Shown here: piece by piece, positions 1 to 9,371 of the stretch
Numbering within the stretch: the stretch's first letter is position 1
Layout: the number at the start of each line of letters is the position of its first letter
Source: Microbacterium sp. LWS13-1.2
GTDB lineage: Bacteria > Actinomycetota > Actinomycetes > Actinomycetales > Microbacteriaceae
Length of the DNA stretch: 64,000 nucleotides
Assembly (NCBI RefSeq): GCF_040144835.1
Contig: NZ_CP151632.1
Span: 1,984,001 to 2,048,000 of the forward strand
Reading direction: 5' to 3'
Made by a program: the position numbers and the translations under genes
Notes under the pieces: generated by a model
Database searches by the model: none
Told to the model about the DNA's origin: nothing
The model's input: the letters and a program-made list of their open reading frames with translations, nothing else

Positions 1-690
1 ATCCGCGTCGGTCGGGGAGAGTGTCATCGAGATGCGCCCTTCGCTTAGCACGTATGTTCTGGTCGCCGCGGCCACTGTCTGCTGCGCACGCTGCTCGACG
101 ATGAGTACAGCTGTTCCACGAGCACAGATGCTCTCGATGGCACCGAAGACCGTATCCACTGCCGTCGGCGACAGGCCGAGCGAGGGCTCATCCAGCGCGA
201 GAAGGGTCGGCGCCGCCAGCAGCGCACGTCCGATCGCCAGCTGCTGCTGCTGCCCTCCAGAGAGAAGCCCTGCAGGGCGATTCGAGAACTCGTTCAGAAT
301 CGGGAAGAGCTCATACACCCATTCGAGATCGTCCGAAAGACCGCTTCGGTCGCGGCGGGCAGTCGAGCCGAGCCGGAGATTGTCCCGAACTGTGAGGCGA
401 CCGAAAATATGGTGCCCTTCGGTCACCAGGGCCAGTCCCGTCCGAGCCACGCGCTCCGGAACCATCCGGCGCAGATCGATACCCCGCAAGCTGGTCTCCG
501 CAGACTCGGATCGTACGGCGTTGACGATTCCGAGGAGGGTCGAAGATTTTCCGGCGCCATTGGGCCCGATGATGCCCACCAGCTCGCCAGCATCCACATG
601 GAAGGTCACATCGCGCACGGCGGGAACGCCGCGGTATGCGACTTTCAGACCCGCTATCGTGAGCACTCGTTCGGTGTCATGCGTCGGCAT
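1..690 (-). CDS. livF: ABC transporter ATP-binding protein LivF (partial)
   Basis: ATPase of a branched-chain amino acid-type (HAAT) importer, energising uptake at the cytoplasmic membrane. The frame opens with an ATG at 690, overlapping the livG stop by 14 bases. It contains a clear Walker A (GPNGAGKS) near residues 40-47 and later a LDEPSLGL-type Walker B. The 3' end runs off the left edge of the window after 230 codons; LivF is usually about 235-240 residues, so only a few are missing. The permeases LivH and LivM are not in the window and presumably lie to the left. Gene order livJ-livG-livF on one strand with overlaps indicates one transcript. The substrate could be an amino acid, amide or related compound; sequence alone does not say. 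Confidence 0.9.
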   Translation of the reverse strand, partial: MPTHDTERVLTIAGLKVAYRGVPAVRDVTFHVDAGELVGIIGPNGAGKSSTLLGIVNAVRSESAETSLRGIDLRRMVPERVARTGLALVTEGHHIFGRLTVRDNLRLGSTARRDRSGLSDDLEWVYELFPILNEFSNRPAGLLSGGQQQQLAIGRALLAAPTLLALDEPSLGLSPTAVDTVFGAIESICARGTAVLIVEQRAQQTVAAATRTYVLSEGRISMTLSPTDAD

Positions 691-1474
691 CGTGGCCTCC
701 GTCTGCGATCTGCCGGGCTGCATTGCCCAGGTAGGAGGTGGCCAAGCGCTCGTCATGGCGGATCTCTTCGGGTGTTCCGTCGAGGACGTTCCGACCCGCG
801 CCGAGGACGAAGATGTGGTCGCAACTACCGAAGACGAGCGGCATATTGTGATCGATCAGAAGCACTCCGATGCCACGCTCCGCGAGATCCCTCATCGTCG
901 CGCGGAAGTGCTGTGCTTCGCCCTCGTTGAGACCCGCGGCAGGTTCGTCGAAGAGCACCCAGCTGGGTCGCGTCGCGAGCGCCCGCGCCACGCCGAGGCG
1001 ACGCTCGACGCCGTGCGGCAGATGATCCGCGCTGTGAAGTGCCCACTCTTCCAGCTGCAACTCCGACAGGACGTCCAAGGAGAGTGCACGAGCCTTTGAA
1101 CGGGACAGTCCGCAGGCCAGTGCAGTGACTTCGACATTCTCCATGACTGTGAGGAGAGGATAGAGATGCCCGTGCTGGAAGGTTCGGGCGATACCGCGGT
1201 GCGTCCTGCGCTGTGCCGACTCGTGTGGAAGCATTTGGCCGTCGATCTCGATGGCTCCCTCATCGGGCCGATCGAACCCGCTGAGGATGTTCACGAGCGT
1301 CGACTTGCCCGCGCCATTGGCGCCGATCAGGCCGGTCACCCGACCACGCGGGATCTCGATGTTCACATCTTGCAGCGCCTTCACACCGCGGTACGACCGC
1401 GTAATCCCGCGGCCCTGGAGCCGGACGCTGTCGCGCCCGGCTCCAGGGACACTGCGGACTTCAGTCATTGACAT
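677..1474 (-). CDS. livG: ABC transporter ATP-binding protein LivG
   Basis: Second ATPase of the Liv-type importer. Walker A is GANGAGKST; the signature is the family variant HGVERRLGVARAL rather than LSGGQ, as is usual in LivG; Walker B is WVLFDEPAAGL, followed by the LIDHNM switch region. The C-terminus has the YLGN ending typical of the LivG/BCA_ABC_TP_C tail. Two starts are possible: ATG at 1474 with GAGAAG about 5 bases upstream, or ATG at 1468, which overlaps the livJ stop as ATGA. I chose 1474 for its ribosome-binding site. Length is about 265 residues, normal for the family. It is translationally coupled to livJ upstream and livF downstream. Confidence 0.92.
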   Translation of the reverse strand: MSMTEVRSVPGAGRDSVRLQGRGITRSYRGVKALQDVNIEIPRGRVTGLIGANGAGKSTLVNILSGFDRPDEGAIEIDGQMLPHESAQRRTHRGIARTFQHGHLYPLLTVMENVEVTALACGLSRSKARALSLDVLSELQLEEWALHSADHLPHGVERRLGVARALATRPSWVLFDEPAAGLNEGEAQHFRATMRDLAERGIGVLLIDHNMPLVFGSCDHIFVLGAGRNVLDGTPEEIRHDERLATSYLGNAARQIADGGHDADA

Positions 1475-2666
1475 TGATCTTCTCGGGAGCACGTCGCTCG
1501 ACGAACTTGAGCGTCCCGTCCTCGACGACGCGGACGCTCTGCGGCCGCTCGAGGGCGATGTGGTATTCCGGCGTGAACGTCGTCGGACCGACGAGGAGCT
1601 CCTCGTTGTCGAAGGTCACGAGCGCATCGGCCAGCTCCGCTCCGTCCCAGCTGCCCGCGATCTCGTAGCCGTTGACGATGGATTCGATCGCCGACGGCCC
1701 CATCACGAAGGTCCCCATGGTGGGTGCGCCGTACTCGGCGGTGTAACGGTCGAGGAACTCGTTCACGGCGGGGTCCGGGTCGTCGCCTGTCAGCGAGACG
1801 GGCCCAACGGTGTAATAGTCGCTCAGCCCGGGAATGGCATCGAGCCAGAACGTTCCGTCCATGCCGAAGCCGGAGATGACGGGAGCCGTGATTCCGCCGT
1901 CCCGCAAGTCCTTGGCCACCTGGGCACCGCCGGGCAGGTAGCCGCAGTTGAAGATCACATCGGGTGCGGTTCCGCCGGAGATCTTGGAAACGATCTCCGG
2001 GATGCTCTCACCCTGGATGTACTCGTAGTCTCCCACGTCCGTTCCCCCGAGCTCGGTGAATCGCTCACGTGCGTACTCACACTGGCTCTGGGTGTACTTC
2101 AGGGTGGTGTCGGTGAGGAATGCGGCGCTCTTCCATCCCTTGCTCTCTGCGAACTCGGCCATGACCACGCCCTCGCCGATCGTCGAGTTGCCCAACGAGA
2201 AGCTGAGGTTCAGCCCGCCACTAGGCCCGAAGAGCGCTTCGTTGATGCACGGCGACACGCTCAGGACGTTCGCTTGCTCAGCGACGAGGGCTCCCGGGCT
2301 CGAGAGGTCGAAGTCACAGGTGAAGAGGAGGGCCTTGGCGCCGGCATCGATGAGCTGCTGGCTCGCCGGTGCGTACTCCTCCAGCTTCGATCCGGTGTCG
2401 ATCACCTGGAGTTCGATCTGCTTACCGTCGATGCCGCCCGCTTCGTTGATGTCGTCGATCGTCATCTGCATCGAGTTGATCGCAGGGACATCGGCAACCG
2501 ACATGAAGCCTGTCTCGGCCATTACCGCACCGAGCAAGATCGTTTCGGCGTCGTCGCTGCTGGTCGGGTTGTCCGACGGAGCAGCGCTGGCAACGCAACC
2601 TGCCAGGGCAAGCGTCGATATCGCTGCGACGCTGATCGCCGCAATTGTTCGGGATGCAATTCTCAT
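1461..2666 (-). CDS. livJ: Liv-type ABC transporter substrate-binding lipoprotein
   Basis: Periplasmic-binding-fold receptor of the Liv-type importer, anchored by a lipid. The N-terminus has basic residues, a hydrophobic stretch and the lipobox LALAGC, so the mature protein begins at that Cys. The body matches type I solute-binding proteins of the Leu/Ile/Val/amide group (ILLGAVMAETG start, INEAGGIDGKQIEL). The ATG at 2666 was chosen because it begins the signal peptide; an upstream extension to 2774 is in frame but has no signal character. Length 401 residues. Ligand is unknown. Directly divergent from the gamma-glutamyltransferase gene, which hints at peptides or gamma-glutamyl compounds, but that is inference. 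Confidence 0.88.
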   Translation of the reverse strand: MRIASRTIAAISVAAISTLALAGCVASAAPSDNPTSSDDAETILLGAVMAETGFMSVADVPAINSMQMTIDDINEAGGIDGKQIELQVIDTGSKLEEYAPASQQLIDAGAKALLFTCDFDLSSPGALVAEQANVLSVSPCINEALFGPSGGLNLSFSLGNSTIGEGVVMAEFAESKGWKSAAFLTDTTLKYTQSQCEYARERFTELGGTDVGDYEYIQGESIPEIVSKISGGTAPDVIFNCGYLPGGAQVAKDLRDGGITAPVISGFGMDGTFWLDAIPGLSDYYTVGPVSLTGDDPDPAVNEFLDRYTAEYGAPTMGTFVMGPSAIESIVNGYEIAGSWDGAELADALVTFDNEELLVGPTTFTPEYHIALERPQSVRVVEDGTLKFVERRAPEKINVND

Positions 2667-2986
2667 TGTTCGCGCTGCGCTTTCTGTTCTGGGTGGCGAT
2701 GGCGGGTTGCAACAGGCCGATTCCTGTCTCCGCGGGCGAGTTGGACGAACACCTGCTGGAAGTTGTTCGTACACGAACTTGCGGTGCGGTAACTGTATGG
2801 GATCCAGTCACGGCGCCGCAAGGGCGTATTTATCACACTTTGGTCGCGATCGAGCGGAGCCCAAGAACGTACTCGTATACGTTCGACGCTTTGGTATACG
2901 ATGCCCACTACCGTAAGGGGCCCCCTTCGTCGTGGTGGGTTGGCCCGGAGATTCGACGCGACGCCGTGTTGGAAAGGGCTACCACC
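2667..2986. promoter_or_regulatory. Divergent promoter region with GTATAC-type palindromes
   Basis: Intergenic region between livJ and the gamma-glutamyltransferase gene. It holds GTTCGTACACGAAC at 2765-2778 (6-bp arms, 2-bp centre), a 7-bp inverted repeat GAACGTA...TACGTTC at 2865-2884 with the 8-bp palindrome CGTATACG inside it (2874-2881), and a further GGTATACGA at 2893-2901. The two GTATAC cores are 19 bp apart. All resemble a consensus TTCGTATACGAA, and a near-identical site occurs at 32622-32633. GntR-family repressors commonly bind palindromes of this length, but which protein acts here is not shown. Confidence 0.5.
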
Positions 2987-4759
2987 ATGCGATTCACCAC
3001 TCGTCCCGAACTTGTCGGCACCTTCGGGATGGTTGCCTCCACCCACTGGCTTGTGGCGGCGGCGGGGATGGCCGTGCTCGAAGAAGGGGGGAACGCTTTC
3101 GACGCCGCCGCGGCCGCAGGGCTGCTTCTGCACGTGGTCGAGCCGCACCTGAACGGGCTGGGCGGGGACACACCCATCATCGGTTTCGATGTCGCGTCTC
3201 AGAAGCCGTGGGTGCTGTGTGGACAGGGCCCGGCGCCCGAGGCCGCGACCGGCGCTGCATTCGCGGCGCTGGGGCTGGACGTCATCCCCGGGACCGGACA
3301 TCTCGCCGCCGTCGTCCCGGGCTCGTTCGGTGCGTGGATGAGCATGATCGAGCGGCACGGCACACTGCCACTCGAGCGCATCACCCGGTTCGCCATAGAG
3401 TACGCGCGCAACGGCCATCCGCTGATCCCCGACGCTGTCGCGGCGATCGAATCTGTGACCGACCTGTTCGCCGATCACTGGACATCCTCCGCGGAGGTGT
3501 ATCTCCGTTCGGATCAATCCATCGCCGCGGGAGCGCGCTTCCGCAATCCTCAGCTTGCCGACACGCTCGAACGTATTGTGACCGAGGCCAGTCAGGGCGG
3601 TGGAACTCGCGAAGCCGTCATCGCTCGCGCGCGAGACGTCTTCTACCGTGGCTTCGTCGCGGAGCGAATCGATGCCTTCATGCGGCAACCCGTCCGGGAC
3701 GTGACGGGGGAAGATCACACCGGCCTCCTCACCGGCGACGACCTCGCACGCTGGGAGCCCACCTGGGAGGCTCCGGTGACGATCGATTTCGCCGGTGTCA
3801 CCGTCGCGAAGACGGGGGCTTGGGGGCAGGGCCCCGTCCTGTTGCAGCAGCTCGCCATGCTCGCGCACCAGGATGTCGGCGAAGCAGGGTCGGCGCAGAT
3901 GGTCCACACCGTCGCGGAAACGGCGAAGCTCGCGTTCGCGGACCGGGAGGCGTACTACGGCGATCCCGACTTCGTCGACGTACCCCTGCACGACCTGTTG
4001 TCGGACTCGTACGCGCGCGAGCGCGCGGCGCTGGTCACGTCGCGGGCCTCGAGCGAGCTGCGTCCCGGCTCTCCGGGTGGACGAACGCCACGCCTCTCCC
4101 CCGAGATCTTCCGCGAGCGAGAGTACGCCGGCGCGGGAACCGGCGAACCGACGTTGCGGAGTCTGGGCACGGTTCGCGGAGACACCTGCCACCTGGACGT
4201 CGTGGACCGTTGGGGGAATGTTGTCGCGGCCACACCGAGTGGCGGATGGCTGCAGAGCTCCCCCGTGGTCCCGGGCCTCGGCTTCTCCCTCCCGACCAGA
4301 GCGCAGATGTTCTGGCTCGAGCCCGACCTGCCTAATTCGATCGCGCCACGCAAGCGTCCTCGTACCACGCTGAGCCCCGGGATGCTTCTGCGTGATGGCG
4401 TTCCCATCCTCGCCTTCGGCACTCCCGGTGGCGACCAGCAGGATCAGTGGACCGTTCCGTTCCTGCTGAACCTGCTGGTGCACAAGATGAACCTGCAAGA
4501 GGCCATCGACGCAGCCACGTGGCATTCGACTCACATGCCGTCCTCGTTCTTCCCGCGTAGCTTCTCCCCTCTCGGACTCGTGGCCGAGGGGTCGCTGGGC
4601 CCCGAGGTCCTGAATGACCTCCGCGAGCGCGGACACCGTCTTCTCGAGGCGGAGCCGTGGACGCTCGGACGGATCAGCGCGGCCGGAATCCGCGCGGACG
4701 GGATGCTGATCGCCGGAGCGAACGCACGAGGCATGCAGGGGTACGCGGCCGGACGCTGA
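2987..4759 (+). CDS. Gamma-glutamyltransferase family protein
   Basis: Ntn-hydrolase that would hydrolyse or transfer gamma-glutamyl groups (glutathione or gamma-glutamyl peptides). The self-cleavage/catalytic threonine is seen as Thr400 in GDTCHLDVVDRWGNVV, followed by ATPSGGWLQSSP and the family block FGTPGGDQQDQW; this subtype is the YwrD-like branch rather than classical Ggt. The N-terminal large subunit motif NAFDAAAA and GLGGDTPI are present. Start ATG 2987 has GGAAAGGG 9 bases upstream; the in-frame extension upstream lies in the promoter region. No signal peptide is evident, so a cytoplasmic location is likely. Length 590 residues. Divergent from the Liv importer. Confidence 0.88.
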   Translation: MRFTTRPELVGTFGMVASTHWLVAAAGMAVLEEGGNAFDAAAAAGLLLHVVEPHLNGLGGDTPIIGFDVASQKPWVLCGQGPAPEAATGAAFAALGLDVIPGTGHLAAVVPGSFGAWMSMIERHGTLPLERITRFAIEYARNGHPLIPDAVAAIESVTDLFADHWTSSAEVYLRSDQSIAAGARFRNPQLADTLERIVTEASQGGGTREAVIARARDVFYRGFVAERIDAFMRQPVRDVTGEDHTGLLTGDDLARWEPTWEAPVTIDFAGVTVAKTGAWGQGPVLLQQLAMLAHQDVGEAGSAQMVHTVAETAKLAFADREAYYGDPDFVDVPLHDLLSDSYARERAALVTSRASSELRPGSPGGRTPRLSPEIFREREYAGAGTGEPTLRSLGTVRGDTCHLDVVDRWGNVVAATPSGGWLQSSPVVPGLGFSLPTRAQMFWLEPDLPNSIAPRKRPRTTLSPGMLLRDGVPILAFGTPGGDQQDQWTVPFLLNLLVHKMNLQEAIDAATWHSTHMPSSFFPRSFSPLGLVAEGSLGPEVLNDLRERGHRLLEAEPWTLGRISAAGIRADGMLIAGANARGMQGYAAGR

Positions 4760-4818
4760 CCGCCCGGTCGGGGGCGTCCCGGATGTGGCGAACAGCGACC
4801 CGCGCATGGCGTCTGCGC

Positions 4819-5835
4819 CTAGGCGGGTGAGTAGAGCGCGGGGCGCGGGCGCGACTGCACCTGAATGGGAGTGCCGCTGCGCAAAGACTCCAGGCATGCG
4901 TCGGTGACCGCCGAGGCGCAGTACCCATCCCAGGCGTTCGGTCCGTTGACTACTCCTTCGACCGCGTCAAGCGCCCAGGCCTCGAGCTCACGTCGGTAGG
5001 CCTCGCCGAAGCGCACCGTGAAGTCCTTCTCACGCACGCCGGACACGTGGAAGTCGAGACTCACGACCACCGGCGTCGCATTGGTGAGACGGGCCACTCC
5101 GGAGCGGCCGACGACATCGCAACTGATCTCGTACCCGTAGGTCGCCTTGAGGAAGACTTCCGAGTAGATCATCACGCCGGCCGCGGTCCGGAAATAGAAG
5201 AATTGCGGGTCCAGCCATTCGTCCAGACCGAACCGTCCGGCGTTGCCCTGGACGCGGACCTCGACAATCTCGTCGTTCAGGAGCCAGCGTGTGCTGTCCG
5301 CCTCATGAACGACCGCCTCGGTCGTGTGAGCGGACGATGTGACAGAAGGCGGAACATCGGCGGCTCGATGGACGAACTGCAAAGAAACGATCTCGCCCAG
5401 ATTCCCGGTATCCACCTCGGACTTGAGCTCGACGAAGGCCGCGTCGTAGCGGCGCATGAATCCCACTTGGACGAAACGCCGCCCGGCGCGGACTTCAGCG
5501 TCGATGATCAGCTGACAGTCCGCAGCCGTGAGGGCCAGCGGTTTCTCGCAGAAGACCGGCTTGCGGTGCTCGATGCACGCCAGAACCAGTGCAAGATGCG
5601 ACTCCGCGCTCGACGCGATCGTCACCGCCTCGATCTCATCCGACGCGATCAACTCCTCCGCGGTGCGGAACACGCGAACATCTCCTGGCAGCGTCTCCGC
5701 GATCGCCTGCGCACGATCGACATCGATATCGGAGACCGCAACCAGGTCGCCCGCACCGACCGACCGCGCGAAAGTCTTCACCTGAGCCGACCCCACCATG
5801 CCGAGGCCGATAGCCCCAACGCGTATTCTCTTCAC
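4819..5835 (-). CDS. Gfo/Idh/MocA family oxidoreductase
   Basis: NAD(P)-dependent dehydrogenase of the glucose-fructose oxidoreductase/inositol 2-dehydrogenase type. The N-terminal Rossmann motif is GAIGLGMVGSAQ, followed by the EKPLALT cofactor/catalytic block near residue 95, and a histidine in the VVHEADSTRWLL segment that matches the catalytic His region of IolG. Length 338 residues, normal. Likely substrate is a sugar or polyol, unknown which. It ends 60 bases from the convergent gamma-glutamyltransferase gene and may be transcribed with the metallohydrolase upstream (118-base gap). Confidence 0.88.
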   Translation of the reverse strand: MKRIRVGAIGLGMVGSAQVKTFARSVGAGDLVAVSDIDVDRAQAIAETLPGDVRVFRTAEELIASDEIEAVTIASSAESHLALVLACIEHRKPVFCEKPLALTAADCQLIIDAEVRAGRRFVQVGFMRRYDAAFVELKSEVDTGNLGEIVSLQFVHRAADVPPSVTSSAHTTEAVVHEADSTRWLLNDEIVEVRVQGNAGRFGLDEWLDPQFFYFRTAAGVMIYSEVFLKATYGYEISCDVVGRSGVARLTNATPVVVSLDFHVSGVREKDFTVRFGEAYRRELEAWALDAVEGVVNGPNAWDGYCASAVTDACLESLRSGTPIQVQSRPRPALYSPA

Positions 5836-5953
5836 TTCTCTCCCTCTGCTAGACCTAATCGTTTGCGCGCGAGGCGCATCGGCTCCCTCGACCCGGTCGG
5901 CTACGTGAGCCGCGGAACGGACGCAGGCGCGGCTCGGTCGCTGAGCCGCGGCA

Positions 5954-6715
5954 TCAGCCGTTGAAGTGCTTGAGATCCAGCTGGTCCGAGAAGGCGCCGT
6001 CAGCGGTGGCGTCGACCTCCGACGGGTCCGGTCCCTCGATGATGTCGCTCTGTCCGACAGCGAGGTCCGTGAGTGTCACACCGTGCCGATCCGCGAACAT
6101 CTGGGCGCGCTTGACATAGAGCGGACGGCCGACCGTCTCGTTGAGCAGGATGTCGTGCACGGGGATGGCCTGCCTCGGCCGTACGGCCGTGATGAAGTCG
6201 ACCATCTCGGACATCTTGTTCCAGGGTGCGCTCAGCGGCACCAGCAGCGTGTCCGGAGCCGGTCCGGTAGGGACGATAAAACTGTCGCCGGGGTGGTACA
6301 CCAGCCCGTCCACGATGTAGCCGGTGTTCGCGACCACCGGGATGAAGGCGTGGATCACCGCATGCTGACCTCCGACGGTGCGCACTGAGAATCCCGCGCA
6401 GTCGAACTTCTCACCGGCGCCGGTCGCGATGATCTGGCTCGCGTCGACTCCAGCGTCTCCCGCCTGAGCGGCAAGACGAGCCGCCGGCACGTCCGGTGCA
6501 CGCACGGTCGCCGCGCTGTGTGCCGCCAGGAATTCCAGCACGGCATCCTCGTCGAGATGGTCGGGATGCTGATGAGTGATCAGGACATGCTCGGCGCCTT
6601 CGAGCGCCCGGGCCGGGTCACTGTACTCGCCTGGGTCGATGACAATGCGGCGACCATCCTTCTCCAGCCGCACGCACGCATGACCGAGCTTCGTCAACTC
6701 GATTCTGACCGTCAT
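5954..6715 (-). CDS. MBL-fold metallohydrolase (UlaG-like)
   Basis: Predicted metal-dependent hydrolase of the lactonase-like UlaG group. The metal-binding motif HQHPDHLD is seen near residue 55, preceded by IVIDPGEY, with later conserved blocks GGQHAVIH, YHPGDSF and IPVHDILL giving the remaining His/Asp ligands. Start ATG 6715 (MTVRIELTKLGHA) is preferred; an upstream in-frame ATG at 6736 adds seven residues. Length 253 residues. Located between a Gfo/Idh/MocA oxidoreductase and a TetR regulator, so hydrolysis of a sugar lactone made by the oxidoreductase is a reasonable but unproven role. Confidence 0.85.
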   Translation of the reverse strand: MTVRIELTKLGHACVRLEKDGRRIVIDPGEYSDPARALEGAEHVLITHQHPDHLDEDAVLEFLAAHSAATVRAPDVPAARLAAQAGDAGVDASQIIATGAGEKFDCAGFSVRTVGGQHAVIHAFIPVVANTGYIVDGLVYHPGDSFIVPTGPAPDTLLVPLSAPWNKMSEMVDFITAVRPRQAIPVHDILLNETVGRPLYVKRAQMFADRHGVTLTDLAVGQSDIIEGPDPSEVDATADGAFSDQLDLKHFNG

Positions 6716-7022
6716 GGTCGTGGCCCTTCTCGTCATACTTCTGCGGATCGCGAGGCATCTGCCGCACGATCGACATCCGCACTCGCCTGGCGCACGGTGG
6801 ATCCGATGTGGTGATCAGTCCTGGAGCCGGGCGGGAAAGCGGGTCGGGAAGGGTGGCGAGGTCCACGAAGGGTGCTCTCACCGACGTCCAGGACGGCTCT
6901 GATTTCACTGGTGCTGCCGTATGTTCGCTAATACTCACACTCGACCCCTGTATTGTCAACCACTGCTTAACAACTCCTCCAACTGTCACCTCCTGCGCTC
7001 GCTGGGCCGGGGCCAGCACACG
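6716..7022 (-). promoter_or_regulatory. Intergenic region upstream of the metallohydrolase
   Basis: About 300 bases between the TetR gene and the metallohydrolase, both on the minus strand. I see no convincing gene. A perfect TTGACA (complement of 6954-6959) lies here with only weak -10 candidates at the right distance, so a separate promoter for the metallohydrolase and oxidoreductase is possible but not certain. Confidence 0.3.
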
Positions 7023-7658
7023 CTAGGGGGAGGATGCGAAGTCGATATTGACGAACGCGGTGAAGAACCTGCGAAGCTCCGCGGCCATATCGACGACGTC
7101 GCGGTGCAGCAGCCATTGCACCTGCAGCCCGTCCATCATCGCGAGCGTGGCGATGGCCGCATTCAGAGGGGTGATCCCCGGCATGAGGCGGTTCTGCCGC
7201 TCCAGGTCTTCAAATGCGCGACGCACGTTGCTGCGCCCCAGCTCATAGCGGCGGACGAAGTACTCGTGTGCCGGGTGATCGGCGGCGGTGGCTTCGGCGG
7301 ACAGAATGCAATACAGCTCCACCACGCCGGGCGAGGAGGAGTTGCGCGTCGCGGTCTCGACCAGCCCGCGGAGCGTCACGTCGCCATTGCCTTCCGTCAT
7401 CCGCGTCCACTCGAGGGAATGATGGTCGCGGCGGTCGAGCACCGCCGCCAGAAGCGCGGGTTTGTTGGGAAAGTGGTGCAGCAGCCCCGCCTCGCTCATG
7501 CCGACCCGCTGGGCCACTTCACGCAGCGATCCAGACCGGTACCCGGACTCCGCGAACACGTCAAGTGCGGCGTCGAGTATGGCTGCGCGTGTCGCCCGTG
7601 TCTTGGCGTACTCGCCCCGAGGCTCGCGCTTACGAGGTTTTGCTGTGGCGTCCATCAT
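7023..7658 (-). CDS. TetR/AcrR family transcriptional regulator
   Basis: Dimeric DNA-binding repressor. The N-terminal TetR helix-turn-helix covers roughly residues 25-72 (ILDAALDVFAESGYRSGSLREVAQRVGMSEAGLLHHFPNK region), then an all-helical ligand domain. 211 residues, normal length. It is divergent from the Opp-type substrate-binding gene at 7840, and the gap contains inverted repeats, so control of that transporter operon is the most natural guess. Confidence 0.9.
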   Translation of the reverse strand: MMDATAKPRKREPRGEYAKTRATRAAILDAALDVFAESGYRSGSLREVAQRVGMSEAGLLHHFPNKPALLAAVLDRRDHHSLEWTRMTEGNGDVTLRGLVETATRNSSSPGVVELYCILSAEATAADHPAHEYFVRRYELGRSNVRRAFEDLERQNRLMPGITPLNAAIATLAMMDGLQVQWLLHRDVVDMAAELRRFFTAFVNIDFASSP

Positions 7659-7755
7659 CTCCTCCGCTCCGGCGGAAACCGTTTCATCCCCGCGGTCTCA
7701 TTCTGAAGGGTTGCCTGCGGAACTCGGTTCGTTCAATGAAACTGTAATCTCTAAA

Positions 7756-7787
7756 ACCTAGTGAACACTCATTTTGTCTGCTAGGTT
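7756..7787. promoter_or_regulatory. Candidate TetR operator
   Basis: Inverted repeat AACCTAG (7756-7762) and CTAGGTT (7781-7787) with 18 bases between, enclosing AGTG-AA-CACT (7761-7770). It sits between the divergent TetR gene and the Opp-type transporter operon. Arm and spacing are compatible with a TetR dimer site; binding by this TetR is inferred from position. Confidence 0.45.
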
Positions 7788-7839
7788 CGGCGATCACGGC
7801 GATCCGTAAGGCGGAGTCGCCCCTACAAAAGGACTCGAG

Positions 7840-9369
7840 ATGATCCGATGGAACAAGGCCGCGGCGGCGACCGCTCTCGCCGTCACAGCCGCGCTCGCGT
7901 TGTCGAGTTGTGCGGGTGGGGACACAGGCAGTGACGAGCGCGGGGCAACGCTCACGCTGGTCGCCCTCAGCGCGCCGGTGACGTTCGATCCGGCTGGTTC
8001 GGAGTGGGGGAATCGTTCCCCGTTCTACCAGGCGGTGTTCGACACGTTGCTGTTGGCGACGCCGGAGGGCACGATCGAGCCGTGGCTGGCGACGGAGTGG
8101 TCCTACAACGACGACAACACGGTGCTGACCCTCACGTTGCGTGATGACGTCACCTTCACGGACGGGTCGAAGCTGACCGGTGATGTGGTCGCGACGAACC
8201 TGCTGCGCTACAAGGAGGGCACGTCGCCCAACGCCGGCAGCTTCGCAAGCGTGACGAGCGTGGAGGCGCCCGACGACACCACGGTTGTCATCACCCTCAG
8301 CGCACCTGACCCGGCGCTTCTCAACTACCTGACCCGTGACGCGGGCCTGGTCGGCGCGGAAGCTTCCCTCGAGAGTGCTGACGTGGCGACCACGCCGGTC
8401 GGCTCTGGACCATACAGCCTGGACACCGCTTCGACCGTCACCGGGACGAGCTACACCTACACGAAGAACCCGAACTACTGGAATCCTGATGTCCAGCACT
8501 ACGACAGCCTGGTCATCAACGTCTTGACCGACACCACCGCCGTGCTGAACACGATCAAGGCGGGCGAGGCGAACGGTGTGAAGCTCAATAGCAATGACAC
8601 TGCCGCCGAGGTGGAGGCTGCCGGATGGACGCTCAGTGCCAATGAGCTCGACTTCCAGGGGCTCCTGCTGCTGGACCGAGCCGGTGAGATGAACCCTGCC
8701 CTGGGTGATGTGAGGGTTCGCCAGGCGATCAACTACGCGTTCGATCGCCCGAGCATGCTGACCGCGCTGCAGGCGGACCGCGGCACCGTGACCACGCAGG
8801 TGTTCCCTGCCAGTTCCAGCGGGTACGACCCCGATCTGGACGAGTACTACACATACGACCCTGAGAAGGCTGAGGAGCTGCTTGCCGAGGCGGGCTACGC
8901 GGATGGACTGACGATCGCGATGCCGTCGATGTCGGTGTTCGGCACGACCGTATACGCGCTGATCGCTCAGCAACTGGCCGACGTGGGGATCACCGTCGAA
9001 GCGACTGATGTGCCAGTCGGAAACTTCGTCGGCGACCTGGTGGCACCGAAGTATCCCGCGTCGTTCATGGCGTTGGAGCAGAACCCGGACTGGCAGCTGA
9101 TCCAGTTCATGATCGCCCCGCCCGCGACGTTCAACCCGTTCCACTCGCAGGATCCGCAAGTCGACGACTACCTGCAACAGATCCAGTTCGGTGACGACGC
9201 CACCCAGGCCTCGGTCGTCAAGGAGCTGAACAGGTACATCGTGGAACAGGCCTGGTTCGCCCCGTTCTACCGTGTGGCGGGAAGCTTCGCTACCGACCCC
9301 AACACGACCGTGGAAATGCTGCCCAGCAACATCTACCCCGCGATCTACGACTTCCAGCCGAAGCAGTAG
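7840..9369 (+). CDS. Opp/Dpp-type ABC transporter substrate-binding lipoprotein
   Basis: Family 5 extracellular solute-binding protein that would deliver oligopeptides, or in this subfamily often oligosaccharides, to the membrane complex encoded downstream. The signal peptide ends in the lipobox LALSSC. SBP_bac_5 landmarks are visible: WSYNDDNTVLTLTLRDDVTFTDG, GPYSL, VRQAINYAFDR. 509 residues. It is first in an operon with permease, fused permease-ATPase, ATPase and probably a GH3 beta-glucosidase, so uptake of beta-glucosides is plausible. A strong stem-loop follows the gene. Confidence 0.9.
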   Translation: MIRWNKAAAATALAVTAALALSSCAGGDTGSDERGATLTLVALSAPVTFDPAGSEWGNRSPFYQAVFDTLLLATPEGTIEPWLATEWSYNDDNTVLTLTLRDDVTFTDGSKLTGDVVATNLLRYKEGTSPNAGSFASVTSVEAPDDTTVVITLSAPDPALLNYLTRDAGLVGAEASLESADVATTPVGSGPYSLDTASTVTGTSYTYTKNPNYWNPDVQHYDSLVINVLTDTTAVLNTIKAGEANGVKLNSNDTAAEVEAAGWTLSANELDFQGLLLLDRAGEMNPALGDVRVRQAINYAFDRPSMLTALQADRGTVTTQVFPASSSGYDPDLDEYYTYDPEKAEELLAEAGYADGLTIAMPSMSVFGTTVYALIAQQLADVGITVEATDVPVGNFVGDLVAPKYPASFMALEQNPDWQLIQFMIAPPATFNPFHSQDPQVDDYLQQIQFGDDATQASVVKELNRYIVEQAWFAPFYRVAGSFATDPNTTVEMLPSNIYPAIYDFQPKQ

Positions 9370-9371
9370 TC

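Noticed and set aside
1251..2792. A 513-codon plus-strand open frame opposite livJ/livG
   Set aside because: Antisense shadow of well-identified Liv genes with no motifs of its own.
2663..4897. A 744-codon minus-strand open frame opposite the gamma-glutamyltransferase gene
   Set aside because: No recognisable domain, runs through the promoter region and the start of livJ; the plus strand has clear GGT motifs.
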